Shown one piece after another: positions 1 through 8,652 of a stretch of 64,000 bases of DNA. The notes beneath the pieces were generated by a model that was not told the DNA's origin, did not search any database, and worked only from the letters and a program-made list of their open reading frames with translations. The DNA is from Streptomyces sp. CBMA291 (GTDB lineage Bacteria > Actinomycetota > Actinomycetes > Streptomycetales > Streptomycetaceae), in NCBI RefSeq assembly GCF_014596525.1, contig NZ_MSJP01000034.1, forward strand, positions 106,579-170,578. The letters are read 5' to 3'. The stretch's first letter is position 1. Each line of letters begins with the position of its first letter. The position numbers and the translations under genes are program-made.

Positions 1-722
1 CGGCGCTGCGCGGTGACTGCCATCTGCACTCGGACTGGTCGGACGGCGGGGCCTCGATCGAGGACATGGGCCGTGCCGCAGCGGAGCTGGGCCACGCGTG
101 GGCGGTGCTCACGGATCATTCGCCCCGGCTCACGGTGGCGCGCGGTCTCTCGCCCGAGCGGCTGCGGGAGCAGCTGGAGGTGGTGGCGCGGCTCAACGAG
201 GAGTGGGCGCCGTTCCGGCTGCTGACCGGGATCGAGGTGGACATCCTGGAGGACGGTTCGCTCGACCAGGAGCCCGAGCTGCTGGACCGGCTGGATCTGG
301 TGGTGGGTTCGGTCCATTCGAAGCTGCGGATGGAGGCGGGGGCGATGACCCGCCGACTGGAACGGGCGGTACGCGATCCGCTGCTGGACGTCCTCGGGCA
401 CTGCACGGGACGGCTGGTGGCGGGCGGACGCCTGCGGCCCGAGTCGGAGTTCGACGCGGAGCGGGTGTTCGCCGCGTGTGCCGAGGCGGGCACGGCGGTG
501 GAGATCAACAGCCGTCCGGAACGGCTCGATCCGCCGCGCAGGCTGCTGCGGCTCGCCGTGGCGGCGGGGACGTACTTCGCCGTGGACACGGACGCGCACG
601 CGCCGGGCCAGCTGGCCTGGCAGATCCTGGGCTGCGCGAGGGCGGAGGAGTGCGGGGTCCCGGAGGAGCGGGTGATCAACACATGGGAGGTGGAGCGGTT
701 GCGGGAGTGGACACGGGGGTAG
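1..722 (+). CDS. PHP-domain metal-dependent hydrolase, 5' end outside the window
   Basis: The reading frame is open from base 3, so the start lies upstream of the window; TAG ends it at 720-722. About 239 codons are visible. PHP-fold metal ligands appear in order: an HLH pair in GDCHLHSDWSDG near the left edge, the DH of LTDHS, the Glu of GIEVDILEDG, the His of VVGSVHS, the His of DVLGHCTGR, and DTDAH near the end. This is the arrangement of the PHP domain of PolX-type DNA polymerases and of stand-alone PHP phosphoesterases. In many actinobacteria this gene is a lone PHP protein, so without the N-terminus I cannot say whether a polymerase domain precedes it. Confidence 0.85.
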   Translation, partial: ALRGDCHLHSDWSDGGASIEDMGRAAAELGHAWAVLTDHSPRLTVARGLSPERLREQLEVVARLNEEWAPFRLLTGIEVDILEDGSLDQEPELLDRLDLVVGSVHSKLRMEAGAMTRRLERAVRDPLLDVLGHCTGRLVAGGRLRPESEFDAERVFAACAEAGTAVEINSRPERLDPPRRLLRLAVAAGTYFAVDTDAHAPGQLAWQILGCARAEECGVPEERVINTWEVERLREWTRG

Positions 723-875
723 GGCCCGCCTCCCGGACCGGACGGAGGGGGCCCACCGGACGGACCGGGTGGGCCGTGTGGACAGGACGGGCCGGGTGGA
801 TCGGGCGGAGCGGTCGGCCGGGGGGGGACCGGCCGGGCTGCGCGAACCAAGCGGGCCGTGCGGACCAGGCACGCG

Positions 876-920
876 GGTCGGGTCGGGTCGGGTCGGGTCG
901 GGTCGGGTCGGGTCGGGTCC
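876..920. repeat. Pentanucleotide tandem repeat, eight GGTCG units plus one variant
   Basis: Eight exact GGTCG units run from 876 to 915 and a ninth, GGTCC, follows to 920. The repeat sits between the stop of the PHP gene (722) and the stop of the aldehyde dehydrogenase gene (940), which converge here. It is outside both coding regions. A simple repeat of this purity is prone to slippage. Confidence 0.95.
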
Positions 921-939
921 GGGAACGTCGGCCGGTGGG

Positions 940-2337
940 TCAGGTGCGCTGCCAGACCGTGGTCGCGTTGCAGAACTCACGGATGCCGTGGGCGGCGAGT
1001 TCCCGGCCGTATCCGGAGCGTTTGATCCCGCCGAAGGGGAGCGCGGGGTGCGAGGCGGTCATCCCGTTGACGAAGACGCCGCCCGCCTCCAGGTCGCGGA
1101 CGAAGAGGGCGACCTCCTCCTGGGAGCGGGTCCACACATTGGAGCTGAGGCCGAACGGCGAGTCGTTGGCGACGGCGACGGCCTCCTCGATGTCGCTCAC
1201 CGGGTAGACCGTGGCGACCGGTCCGAAGGCCTCCTCCCGGTGGATGCGCATGCCGGGGGTGATGCCGGTGAGGACGGTGGGCCGGTAGTACCAGCCGGCG
1301 CGCAGCTCCGGTTCCTCGGGGCGGCGCCCGCCGCACAGGACGGTGGCCCCCAGGCTCACGGCGTCGTCGACGAGCGCCTCCAGATCGGCCCTGCCCTGTT
1401 GGGTGGCGAGGGGGCCGATGTCGGTGGACTCGTCGAGGGGGTCGCCGACGGACAGCGCGTTCATGGCGGCGGTGAAGCGCTCGGAGAAGTCGTCGTAGAC
1501 GTCCTGGTGGACGATGAACCGCTTGGCGGCGATGCAGGACTGCCCGTTGTTCTGCACGCGCGCGGTGACGGCGGTCTTGACCGCGCCGACGATGTCGGCG
1601 GAGGGCATGACGACGAACGGGTCGCTGCCGCCGAGTTCCAGGACGGTCTTCTTCACCTCGTCGCCCGCGACGGCGGCGACGGCGCGCCCCGCGGGCTCGC
1701 TGCCGGTGAGGGTGGCGGCGACGATCCGCGGGTCCCGCAGCACTCCCTCGACCTCGCGGGAGCCGATCAGGAGGGGCTGGAAGCAGCCTTCGGGATACCC
1801 GGCGCGGCGGAAGAGGTCGCCGAGGTAGAGCGCGGTCCTCGGCACGTTGGAGGCGTGCTTGAGCAGACAGGTGTTGCCCGCCATGAGCGCGGGCGCGGCG
1901 AAGCGGACGACCTGCCAGAGCGGGAAGTTCCACGGCATGACGGCGAGGATCGGGCCGAGGGGCCGGTAGTGGACGCGGGCCGTTTCCGCGCCGGAGTCCC
2001 GGACGTCGCTCTCGGCGGGGTGCTCGTCGGCGAGGAGTTCCTCCGCGTGCCGGGCGTACCAGCGCATGGTCTTGGCGCACTTGGCCGCCTCCGCGCGGGC
2101 GGCGGCGATCGGTTTGCCCATCTCGACGGTCATCGTGCGGGCGATGTCCCCGTTGTCCTCGTCGAGCAGGGCGGCGGCGGCGCGCAGGAGCCGGGCGCGT
2201 TCGGCGAAGGGGGTGGTGCGGTAGTGGCGGTACGCCCGATGGGCGGCGGCGATCCGCCGCTCGACCTCGTCGGGCCCGTGGGCCTCGTAGGTGCGCAGTG
2301 TCTCGCCGGTCGCGGGGTTCACGCTGGCGATGCCCAT
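940..2337 (-). CDS. NAD(P)-dependent succinate-semialdehyde dehydrogenase (aldehyde dehydrogenase family)
   Basis: A 465-residue aldehyde dehydrogenase beginning MGIASVNPATGET. Family residues are all present: the oxyanion Asn in MPWNFPLWQ, the general-base Glu in LELGGSDPF, and the catalytic Cys in NNGQSCIAAKRF. Length and sequence fit the short GabD type that oxidises succinate semialdehyde to succinate in 4-aminobutyrate breakdown, though substrate choice cannot be read from sequence alone. The ATG at 2337 is preceded by AGGAGG with good spacing. The frame stays open about 60 bases further upstream, but those codons lack family similarity. The gene stands alone and converges on the PHP gene. 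Confidence 0.9.
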   Translation of the reverse strand: MGIASVNPATGETLRTYEAHGPDEVERRIAAAHRAYRHYRTTPFAERARLLRAAAALLDEDNGDIARTMTVEMGKPIAAARAEAAKCAKTMRWYARHAEELLADEHPAESDVRDSGAETARVHYRPLGPILAVMPWNFPLWQVVRFAAPALMAGNTCLLKHASNVPRTALYLGDLFRRAGYPEGCFQPLLIGSREVEGVLRDPRIVAATLTGSEPAGRAVAAVAGDEVKKTVLELGGSDPFVVMPSADIVGAVKTAVTARVQNNGQSCIAAKRFIVHQDVYDDFSERFTAAMNALSVGDPLDESTDIGPLATQQGRADLEALVDDAVSLGATVLCGGRRPEEPELRAGWYYRPTVLTGITPGMRIHREEAFGPVATVYPVSDIEEAVAVANDSPFGLSSNVWTRSQEEVALFVRDLEAGGVFVNGMTASHPALPFGGIKRSGYGRELAAHGIREFCNATTVWQRT

Positions 2338-2512
2338 GACCTGCCTCCTCGTGCCATCTCCCCCTCTCCGTAACCTTCCGTGAAGCGGGGCGCGGCGCAA
2401 CAGGGGCGGGGCGCCGGGGTGAGCCGCGGGCCCGCCCGTACGGCATCCGGGGCGGGTCCTGTACGGCCTTCAAGACGGGTCCCGTGCGGCTCGGGGGCGG
2501 GGTCCTGCGCGG

Positions 2513-3235
2513 TTACATGGTGTTGACGATGAGACCGATGTGGGTGAAGTAGTTCAGTCCGCCGAAGAGCAGGAAGGCGATCCCGGCGAGGGCCCAGACG
2601 ACCCCGACGACCTTGCTCGTCCAGGTCCTCGGCCTGCGCAGCGCGAAGGGGAAGAGCACCGCCCCGATGCCGACGAGGACGTAGAGCCCGGACATGAAGC
2701 TGGCCTCAAGCCACGGCCAGTCTGCGAACTCCCCGGAGATGGGCTCCTCGGGCGGCGCGGCGAACAGGGTGTACTTCCAGCCGGCGGCGGCGATCCCGAA
2801 GCAGGCCAGGCCCATGCCGAAGACGTACACCGAGATCGGCAGGGCGACCCGGACGGTCCGGTCCACCGGGTCCTGGGCGAGGAGGTCAGCGCCGCGTTTC
2901 CAGAGGTAGAGGGAGGCGGCGAGCAGGAAGACGCCGAAGGCCAGGGCGGGTTCGCCGAAGATGACGTTGTCGAACGGGAAGCCCTGCCCGGCCAGCGGCC
3001 AGGTCAGGGTCATGTGCAGTCCGGTGGTGACGAGGGTGAACCCGAGGGCGCCGAAGGCCAGCGCCCAGCCGTCCGGGGTGATGTCGCGTCGCTCGCCGAG
3101 GAGCTTGTGGCCGAGGGCCACCACGAGGAGCAGCCCGGCGCCCGCGGCCACGGACATGATCGTGTTGTACGTCGGCATCCGGGTCCAGTCGATCTTCAGA
3201 CCGGATGCGGCGAGCGGCAGCGCGTACGGTGTCAT
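2513..3235 (-). CDS. DUF981 family integral membrane protein
   Basis: A 240-residue hydrophobic protein with about six or seven membrane segments, for example around MSVAAGAGLLLVVALG, the FGALGFTLVTTGLH stretch, FGVFLLAASLYLW and VVGVVWALAGIAFLLFGG. The overall pattern, including the TWPL and GEPALAFG motifs between helices, is that of DUF981, a family of unknown function found in actinobacteria and some archaea. No good ribosome binding site precedes the ATG at 3235; a second in-frame ATG at 3178 lacks one too, so the start is uncertain. The neighbours give no functional hint. Confidence 0.8.
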   Translation of the reverse strand: MTPYALPLAASGLKIDWTRMPTYNTIMSVAAGAGLLLVVALGHKLLGERRDITPDGWALAFGALGFTLVTTGLHMTLTWPLAGQGFPFDNVIFGEPALAFGVFLLAASLYLWKRGADLLAQDPVDRTVRVALPISVYVFGMGLACFGIAAAGWKYTLFAAPPEEPISGEFADWPWLEASFMSGLYVLVGIGAVLFPFALRRPRTWTSKVVGVVWALAGIAFLLFGGLNYFTHIGLIVNTM

Positions 3236-3339
3236 GGATCAGGCATGGACCGTCACCGTCCGTCCCGAAACCGCGCGCCCGCCGACTTCACCCCGGTGGT
3301 CCCGTCTCCGCCACCCGCGGCTCCCGGGGCCGGGTTCCG

Positions 3340-4014
3340 CTACTCCGCCGTCTCCGCCCGGGACGTCAGCCACTCCAGTGCGCCGCGCAGGTGGGCCCGG
3401 AAGAGGGGGACACGGTAGGTCTCCGGGGCGTGTCCCAGTGCGGTGAAGAAGACACGGCCCCGGTCGATGTCCCGGCACCAGACCAGCGGGTGGTCGGCGC
3501 CGTGCGTGCCACCCCGGTAGCTGGTCTCGTCGGCTCGGGCGAGGACGCGTACGGGTCCCGTGGGAGCCGCCGTGAAGTCGTACCACTCGTCCGTCCACTG
3601 CCAGCGCTCCGGCAGCGGCGCCGTCGCCGGGTGGGCGCGGTCGTCGACCAGCACCCTGCCTGGCTGGATTTCCGGGTGCCCGGCGAAGCGGGTGCCGAGC
3701 AGTTCCCCGTAGAAGGGCCAGTCCGGCTCCGCGTTGGCCGCCGCGTGGACGGCGAGGAGGGCGCCCCCGCCCCTCAGATACGCCTCGAAGGCGGCGCGGC
3801 CCTCCGGCGTGAGGACGTTTCCCGTGGTGGAGACCAGGGCGACGGCGGCGCGGTCCGCGAGCCGGCCGGGGGTGAAGACGTCCGGGTCGTCGGTGATCTC
3901 GGAGGTCAGGCCGAGTTCCGCCGCCAGTTCGGCGAGGGCGGCGGCGCCGTCGGGGATCGATTCATGGCGGTACCCGGCGGTGCGGGTGTAGATCAGGACG
4001 TCTGCGCTGGGCAC
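3340..4014 (-). CDS. ThuA-like domain protein (glutamine-amidotransferase fold)
   Basis: A 224-residue protein with the ThuA-like features: VLIYTRTAGYRHESIPDG at the N-terminus, GGGALLAVHAAAN in the middle, and a late GRVFFTALGHAPETY. ThuA-like proteins are small class I amidotransferase-fold proteins linked to sugar and trehalose metabolism; their enzymatic role is mostly unproven. I place the start at GTG 4014 because GAGGAG lies six bases before it; an ATG at 4053 adds 13 residues with no homology. A LacI-type palindrome lies just upstream (4063-4070). Confidence 0.85.
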   Translation of the reverse strand: MPSADVLIYTRTAGYRHESIPDGAAALAELAAELGLTSEITDDPDVFTPGRLADRAAVALVSTTGNVLTPEGRAAFEAYLRGGGALLAVHAAANAEPDWPFYGELLGTRFAGHPEIQPGRVLVDDRAHPATAPLPERWQWTDEWYDFTAAPTGPVRVLARADETSYRGGTHGADHPLVWCRDIDRGRVFFTALGHAPETYRVPLFRAHLRGALEWLTSRAETAE

Positions 4015-4060
4015 ACGGGGCTCCTCGCGGGTGGGACGGGCCTCCGGGAACACCCGGATA

Positions 4061-4072
4061 GAAAGCGCTTGC
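4061..4072. promoter_or_regulatory. LacI-type operator-like palindrome
   Basis: GAAAGCGCTTGC contains the perfect 8-bp palindrome AAGCGCTT (4063-4070) with the central CG step usual in LacI-family operators. It lies about 50 bases upstream of the ThuA-like gene start and about 60 bases before the divergent aldolase promoter. No LacI gene is present in the window, so the regulator would act from elsewhere. Confidence 0.4.
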
Positions 4073-4126
4073 TACATAGGGAACCGTAGCCAGCGGGAAC
4101 CCCGGGCCGCAACTCCCGCCTGCCCA

Positions 4127-4155
4127 TTGTCGTATCGGATGCATCTCTGTATCTT
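4127..4155 (+). promoter_or_regulatory. Candidate housekeeping promoter of the class II aldolase gene
   Basis: TTGTCG (4127-4132) and TATCTT (4150-4155) are separated by exactly 17 bases, close to the vegetative sigma consensus. The spacer contains the palindrome GATGCATC (4138-4145), flanked by two GTATC copies, a possible regulator site. The aldolase start codon follows 40 bases downstream of the -10. Confidence 0.55.
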
Positions 4156-4194
4156 TTGGCGCGCCGTGCCCGTCCGCCCCGCCGAGGAGTCGCC

Positions 4195-5001
4195 ATGAGC
4201 ACCGTGCCACCCGCGCTCGCCGCCGTCGTAGGGCCTCTGCCCGACGGGGTCGAGCTGCCCCTGCCGCCCGTCTTCGACTCCGTCGACGAGGAGCGCGCCT
4301 ACCGCAAGGCACAGCTCGCCGCGGGTTTCCGGATCTTCGGGAGGTTCGGCTTCTCCGAGGGTGTCGCCGGGCACATCACCGTCCGCGACCCCGGCGACCC
4401 GGACGCCTTCTGGGTCAACCCGTTCGGCATGAGCTTCAGCCGGATCAAGGCCTCCGACCTCGTCCTCGTCGACCACGAGGGCACCGTCCTCGAAGGCCGC
4501 CGCCCCGTCAACCGGGCCGCGTTCGTCATCCACTCCCGGGTGCACGCCGCCCGGCCCGACGCGATCGCCGCCGCCCACTCCCACTCGCTGCACGGCAAGG
4601 CCTTCTCCAGCCTGGGCATCCCGCTCGCCCCGATCACCCAGGACGCCTGCGCCTTCTTCGAGGACCACGGGATCCACGACGACTACCGGGGCGTCGTCAA
4701 CGAGACGGAGGAGGGCGAGCGCATCGCCAAGGCGCTCGGCCCGCACAAGGCCGTCATCCTCAGGAACCACGGTCTGCTCACCGTCGGCCAGTCCGTCGCC
4801 GAGGCCGTCTGGTGGTTCGTCACCATGGAACGCTCCTGTCAGGCCCAGCTCCTCGCGATGGCGGCCGGAACACCCCGCCTCATCGACCGCGAGACCGCGC
4901 TTCTCACCCGGGGGCAGGTCGGCGGTCACCTCGCGGGCTGGTTCCAGGCGCGTCCGCTGTGGGATCAGATCACCGCGTCCGACCCCGACCTCTTCGGCTG
5001 A
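4195..5001 (+). CDS. Class II aldolase/adducin family protein
   Basis: A 268-residue protein. The zinc ligands of the class II aldolase fold are visible as AAHSHSLHGKAFSS near residue 125 and NHGLLTVG near residue 195, with the GHITVRDP motif near residue 60. Relatives include fuculose-phosphate and ribulose-phosphate aldolases/epimerases and the N-terminal region of adducin; many streptomycete members are annotated only at family level, and substrate is not deducible here. The ATG at 4195 has GAGGAG six bases before it. Its last 37 bases overlap the 3' end of the convergent TetR gene. Confidence 0.88.
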   Translation: MSTVPPALAAVVGPLPDGVELPLPPVFDSVDEERAYRKAQLAAGFRIFGRFGFSEGVAGHITVRDPGDPDAFWVNPFGMSFSRIKASDLVLVDHEGTVLEGRRPVNRAAFVIHSRVHAARPDAIAAAHSHSLHGKAFSSLGIPLAPITQDACAFFEDHGIHDDYRGVVNETEEGERIAKALGPHKAVILRNHGLLTVGQSVAEAVWWFVTMERSCQAQLLAMAAGTPRLIDRETALLTRGQVGGHLAGWFQARPLWDQITASDPDLFG

Positions 5002-5678
5002 TCCCCCACGGGGCCCGTGTCCCCCGCCTGGGGCTCGGCGGAGCCCGGCGTCTCCGAGGGGCCCGGTCCCGGCACCTCACGGGTCGACGCCTCCAGGAGC
5101 GGGGCGAGGAACTGGCGTTCCAGGCTGCCCGGCGGCAGCGCCGCCGGTTCCACGTAGCTCTGCGCCAGTCCGCCCTCGCGCAGGGCGATGAGAAGCCGGG
5201 CGAACCGGTCGGCGTCCACCGTCAGCTCGCGCCCCGCCCGGCGCAGCACCAGGGTGAGCCCCCGGGCGATCTCCGCGCGCAGCCGCTCGTCGTGGCGGGC
5301 GAGCACCCACGCGGCCTGCCGGTCGCGGATGGCGTACAGCGTGAACTCGGTCGTGACCAGGTACCAGTCGCGTTCGTCCGGCTCGACCCGCGCCGCCAGC
5401 TCCGCGAGCCGGGCGAGGGTGTACTCCCCGGCGGCAAGCCCGTCGATCGCCTCGGCGAGCCGCCGCACGGTCCGCTCGCTGTGCTCGTCGAAGAGGGCGA
5501 GGAAAAGCTCCTCCTTGCCCGCGAAGTTCGAGTAGTACGCGCCCCGTGTGTACCCGGCGCGCTCGCAGATCTGCTCGATCGTCGTCGCGTGGAAACCGTG
5601 CTCGGCGAACGCCTCCAGGGCGGCCTTGAGGAGCGCCGCGCGGGTACGGGGCCGTCGACGGGTCACACCTTTCGGCAC
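4965..5678 (-). CDS. TetR family transcriptional regulator
   Basis: A 237-residue protein with a classic TetR helix-turn-helix near residues 15-60 (ALEAFAEHGFHATTIEQICE followed by AGYTRGAYYSNFAGKEEL). The C-terminal ligand domain is unassigned. I chose GTG 5678 as the start because AGGAGG lies seven bases upstream; the open frame continues to 5768 but without similarity. The gene converges on and overlaps the aldolase gene by 37 bases, so each transcript would be antisense to the other at its end. The ligand and target are unknown. Confidence 0.88.
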   Translation of the reverse strand: MPKGVTRRRPRTRAALLKAALEAFAEHGFHATTIEQICERAGYTRGAYYSNFAGKEELFLALFDEHSERTVRRLAEAIDGLAAGEYTLARLAELAARVEPDERDWYLVTTEFTLYAIRDRQAAWVLARHDERLRAEIARGLTLVLRRAGRELTVDADRFARLLIALREGGLAQSYVEPAALPPGSLERQFLAPLLEASTREVPGPGPSETPGSAEPQAGDTGPVGDQPKRSGSDAVI

Positions 5679-5810
5679 GGGCGGTCCTCCTTCGCGCCGG
5701 TTGCGCACCGGCTTCGTCCTGTCTCCGCACCGGCTTCGTAGGGCCGTTTCCGCAGGGCGGACGCCCACCCTACCGGCGGCCCATCCCGGGCACGGACCGG
5801 CTGCGGCGGA

Positions 5811-5823
5811 TAAAATTCAGCCA
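5811..5823 (+). promoter_or_regulatory. -10 element placed for a leaderless transcript of the FHA-ABC gene
   Basis: TAAAAT (5811-5816) matches the TAnnnT -10 consensus. Its last base is seven positions before the A of the ATG at 5823, and no Shine-Dalgarno sequence precedes that ATG. Transcription would therefore start at or next to the start codon. Confidence 0.5.
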
Positions 5824-8648
5824 TGGGAGAGCGGCCTGTCGCGTCCGCACCCGATCTCGTCCTCAAGACCGACGGGGACGCGACACACATCGATCCTGAC
5901 CGCGTCTATCGCATCGGGCGCGACCCCGCCGAGGACGTCGTATTCTCGGACGCACGGGTGTCCTGGCATCACGCGGTGCTCGCCGTCGACGACGGCCGGT
6001 GGACGCTGACGGACGAGGGCAGTACGAACGGCACCTTCACGGACGGCACACGCCTCTCCGGAACGAGGGAGGTCGGTCCCGGCACGGTCCTGCGTTTCGG
6101 CCACCCCACGGAGGGGCCACGCGCGGTGCTGTCCCTCGCGACGGAGACCCCCGCGTCACCGGGGGCACCGCTCGGGGCGCCGCCGGGGGCGGCACGGGGG
6201 ACCCCACCGGAGACACCGCTTGAGGCACCACGCGTGCCCCCTTCCGGGGTACAACGCGGGACCCCGTCCGGGGCACCACCCGTGACCCCGTCCGAGGCGC
6301 CGCACGAGACCCCCTCCGGAGCACCACACAAGACCCCGCCTCAAGCGCCGCACAGGGCCCCTCCTGAGACACCTCACAGGGCACCGCCCAGAGCACAGCA
6401 CGAGACTGCGCCGGAGACACCACGCGGGACCCCGCCGGAATCCCCACTAGAAGCCTCGCAGGAAACCCCGCCCCAGTCAGCACCCCCCTCCGACGAGCCC
6501 CCGTCCGCACCCGCCCCCGCGCCCCGGGCCGAGCCCGTACGCCCCCCGCCACCGGCTCCCGTGGCGCCCGTCCCTTCTTCCGCCCCCTCGCTCGATCCCG
6601 CTCATCCCTCCCCCGTTCCCCGGCCCCCCTCCGTCTCGCATCCCGCCGCCACCGGGACCTTCCGGCGGCCGACCTCCGTGCGGCCCCTGCCCGCGCACAC
6701 CGTCACGATCGGACGGGCACCCGACAACGACATCGTCGTGTCCGATCTCGTCGTCTCCCGGCACCATGCCGAACTCCGCGCGCACCCCGACGGCACCTAC
6801 GCGATCCACGATCTCGGCAGCCACAACGGCACCTACCTGAACGGGCGTCCCGTCGTGGACGCCCGGGTGACACCGGAGGACATCGTCGGCATCGGTCACC
6901 GCGCGTTCTGTCTGCTCGGCGGACAGCTCGTCGAGTTCACCGACACCGGCGTGGTCTCCCTCGACGTGCGGGCGCTCGCCGTCACCGTCGACCACGGGCG
7001 GCGCACCCTCCTCGACGGGGTGTCGTTCCCCGTGGGCGAGAAGTGCCTGCTCGCGGTCGTCGGCCCGTCCGGCGCGGGCAAGTCGACACTCCTCGGCGCG
7101 CTCACCGGACAGCGTCCCGCCGACCGTGGCACGGTCCTCTACGACGGCCGCGACCTCTACCGGGACTACGCCGAACTGCGCCAGCGCATCGGGCTCGTCC
7201 CGCAGGACGACATCCTGCACCTCCAGCTCACCGTCCGCCGCGCCCTCGGATACGCCGCCGAGCTGCGCTTCCCCCAGGACACCGCCCCCGCCGAGCGCCG
7301 GGCCCGGGTGGACGAGGTGATCCGCGAACTGGGCCTCGCCGAGCGCGCGGACCAGCCGGTCCACAGTCTCTCCGGCGGGCAGCGCAAACGGGTGAGCGTC
7401 GCCCTCGAACTGCTCACCAAGCCCTCCCTCCTCTTCCTCGACGAACCGACCTCCGGTCTCGACCCCGGCATGGACCGGTCGGTGATGCACATGCTGCGCG
7501 GGCTCGCCGACGACGGGCGGACGGTCGTCGTGGTCACCCACAGCGTGCTCAGCCTCGACGTCTGCGACCGGCTGCTCGTCCTCGCGCCGGGCGGCCGGAT
7601 CGCCTACTACGGCCCTCCGGAGGACGCCCTCGGCTTCTTCGGCTTCGCGCAGTGGCCGGAGGCGTTCGAGGCGTTCGAGAACGACCGGGACCGCGACTGG
7701 GCCGGCCAGTACCAGGCGTCCCGCTTCCACGAGCGCTACGTCACCGAGGCCACCACCCCGGGACCGCCGGGACTCCCCGTCGGCTCCTCCCCCGCCCCGG
7801 CGGGCCCCGGCGGGCCCGTCCCGCCGCCCAAGCCGCAGAGCCGGGGCTCGCAACTGTGGACCCTGGTGCGCCGCTACACGGCGGCACTCGCCGCCGACCG
7901 CACCTTCCTCGTCATCATGGTCGCCCTGCCGTTCGTGATGGGCGCGATGGCACGCGCCCTCTCCGAGGGCCGGTTCAACGCCGAGTCGACCATGAACGTC
8001 CTGCTCCTGCTCTGCGTGGGAGGGGTCCTCACGGGCGCGGCGAACGCCGTGCGCGAGCTGGTCAAGGAACGGACCATCTACCGGCGCGAGAGAGCCGTCG
8101 GCCTCTCCCGCTCCGCGTACCTCGCCTCCAAGGTGGTCGTGCTCGGCACGATCACCGTCCTCCAGGCGGTGGTCCTGACCCTGGTCGCCCTGATCGGCGT
8201 CCCGCTGAACACGCCCGACGGCCAGGGCGTCCTGATGCCGCCGCTGGTCGAGATCACCCTTGCCGTGGCCCTGCTCGCCTTCACCGCGATGATGCTCGGT
8301 CTCTTCGTGTCGGCGCTGGTCCGCAAGGAGGAGGTGACGATGCCGCTGCTCGTCCTCCTCGCCATCGTGCAGGTGGTGTTCTGCGGCGCCCTCCTGACCG
8401 TACGGGGCACGCCGGTCCTGGAGCAGCTGGCCTGGCTTGTGCCCTCGCGGTGGGCGTTCGCCGCGATGGGCGCGACGATCGACATCGCCAGGATCGTCCC
8501 GGGCGAGAAGACGGCCGACCCGCTGATGCGGCACACGGCCGAGGCCTGGCTCTTCGACATGGGCATGCTGGTGGTGCTCTGTCTCGTCCTCGGCCTGGTC
8601 GTGGCCCGGCTGCTGCGCCGCCACGAGCCGGTCGTGATGCGGAGGTAG
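5823..8648 (+). CDS. Two-FHA-domain ABC transporter (ATPase fused to ABC-2 permease)
   Basis: A 941-residue protein. FHA domain 1 covers about residues 10-95 (RIGRDPAEDVVFSD, VSWHHAVL), and FHA domain 2 about 290-375 (TIGRAPDNDIVVSD, VSRHHAEL). Between them lies a low-complexity Pro/Thr-rich linker built of imperfect PPETP- and SGAP-like repeats. An ABC ATPase follows, with Walker A GPSGAGKSTLL near 415, signature LSGGQRKRV near 517 and Walker B LLFLDEPTSGLD. The C-terminal third is an ABC-2 permease with about six helices. This is the architecture of mycobacterial Rv1747, whose FHA domains bind phosphothreonine. The kinase gene two positions downstream supports a matching phospho-control role. 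Confidence 0.93.
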   Translation: MGERPVASAPDLVLKTDGDATHIDPDRVYRIGRDPAEDVVFSDARVSWHHAVLAVDDGRWTLTDEGSTNGTFTDGTRLSGTREVGPGTVLRFGHPTEGPRAVLSLATETPASPGAPLGAPPGAARGTPPETPLEAPRVPPSGVQRGTPSGAPPVTPSEAPHETPSGAPHKTPPQAPHRAPPETPHRAPPRAQHETAPETPRGTPPESPLEASQETPPQSAPPSDEPPSAPAPAPRAEPVRPPPPAPVAPVPSSAPSLDPAHPSPVPRPPSVSHPAATGTFRRPTSVRPLPAHTVTIGRAPDNDIVVSDLVVSRHHAELRAHPDGTYAIHDLGSHNGTYLNGRPVVDARVTPEDIVGIGHRAFCLLGGQLVEFTDTGVVSLDVRALAVTVDHGRRTLLDGVSFPVGEKCLLAVVGPSGAGKSTLLGALTGQRPADRGTVLYDGRDLYRDYAELRQRIGLVPQDDILHLQLTVRRALGYAAELRFPQDTAPAERRARVDEVIRELGLAERADQPVHSLSGGQRKRVSVALELLTKPSLLFLDEPTSGLDPGMDRSVMHMLRGLADDGRTVVVVTHSVLSLDVCDRLLVLAPGGRIAYYGPPEDALGFFGFAQWPEAFEAFENDRDRDWAGQYQASRFHERYVTEATTPGPPGLPVGSSPAPAGPGGPVPPPKPQSRGSQLWTLVRRYTAALAADRTFLVIMVALPFVMGAMARALSEGRFNAESTMNVLLLLCVGGVLTGAANAVRELVKERTIYRRERAVGLSRSAYLASKVVVLGTITVLQAVVLTLVALIGVPLNTPDGQGVLMPPLVEITLAVALLAFTAMMLGLFVSALVRKEEVTMPLLVLLAIVQVVFCGALLTVRGTPVLEQLAWLVPSRWAFAAMGATIDIARIVPGEKTADPLMRHTAEAWLFDMGMLVVLCLVLGLVVARLLRRHEPVVMRR

Positions 8649-8652
8649 GCCC

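Noticed and set aside
876..920. Possible CRISPR-like array
   Set aside because: The units are five bases long and directly adjacent with no spacers; no cas genes are present.
769..2373. 534-codon plus-strand open frame antisense to the aldehyde dehydrogenase gene
   Set aside because: It mirrors the real gene; composition is Gly/Ala/Arg/Asp-rich without any domain, as expected for the antisense of a high-GC gene.
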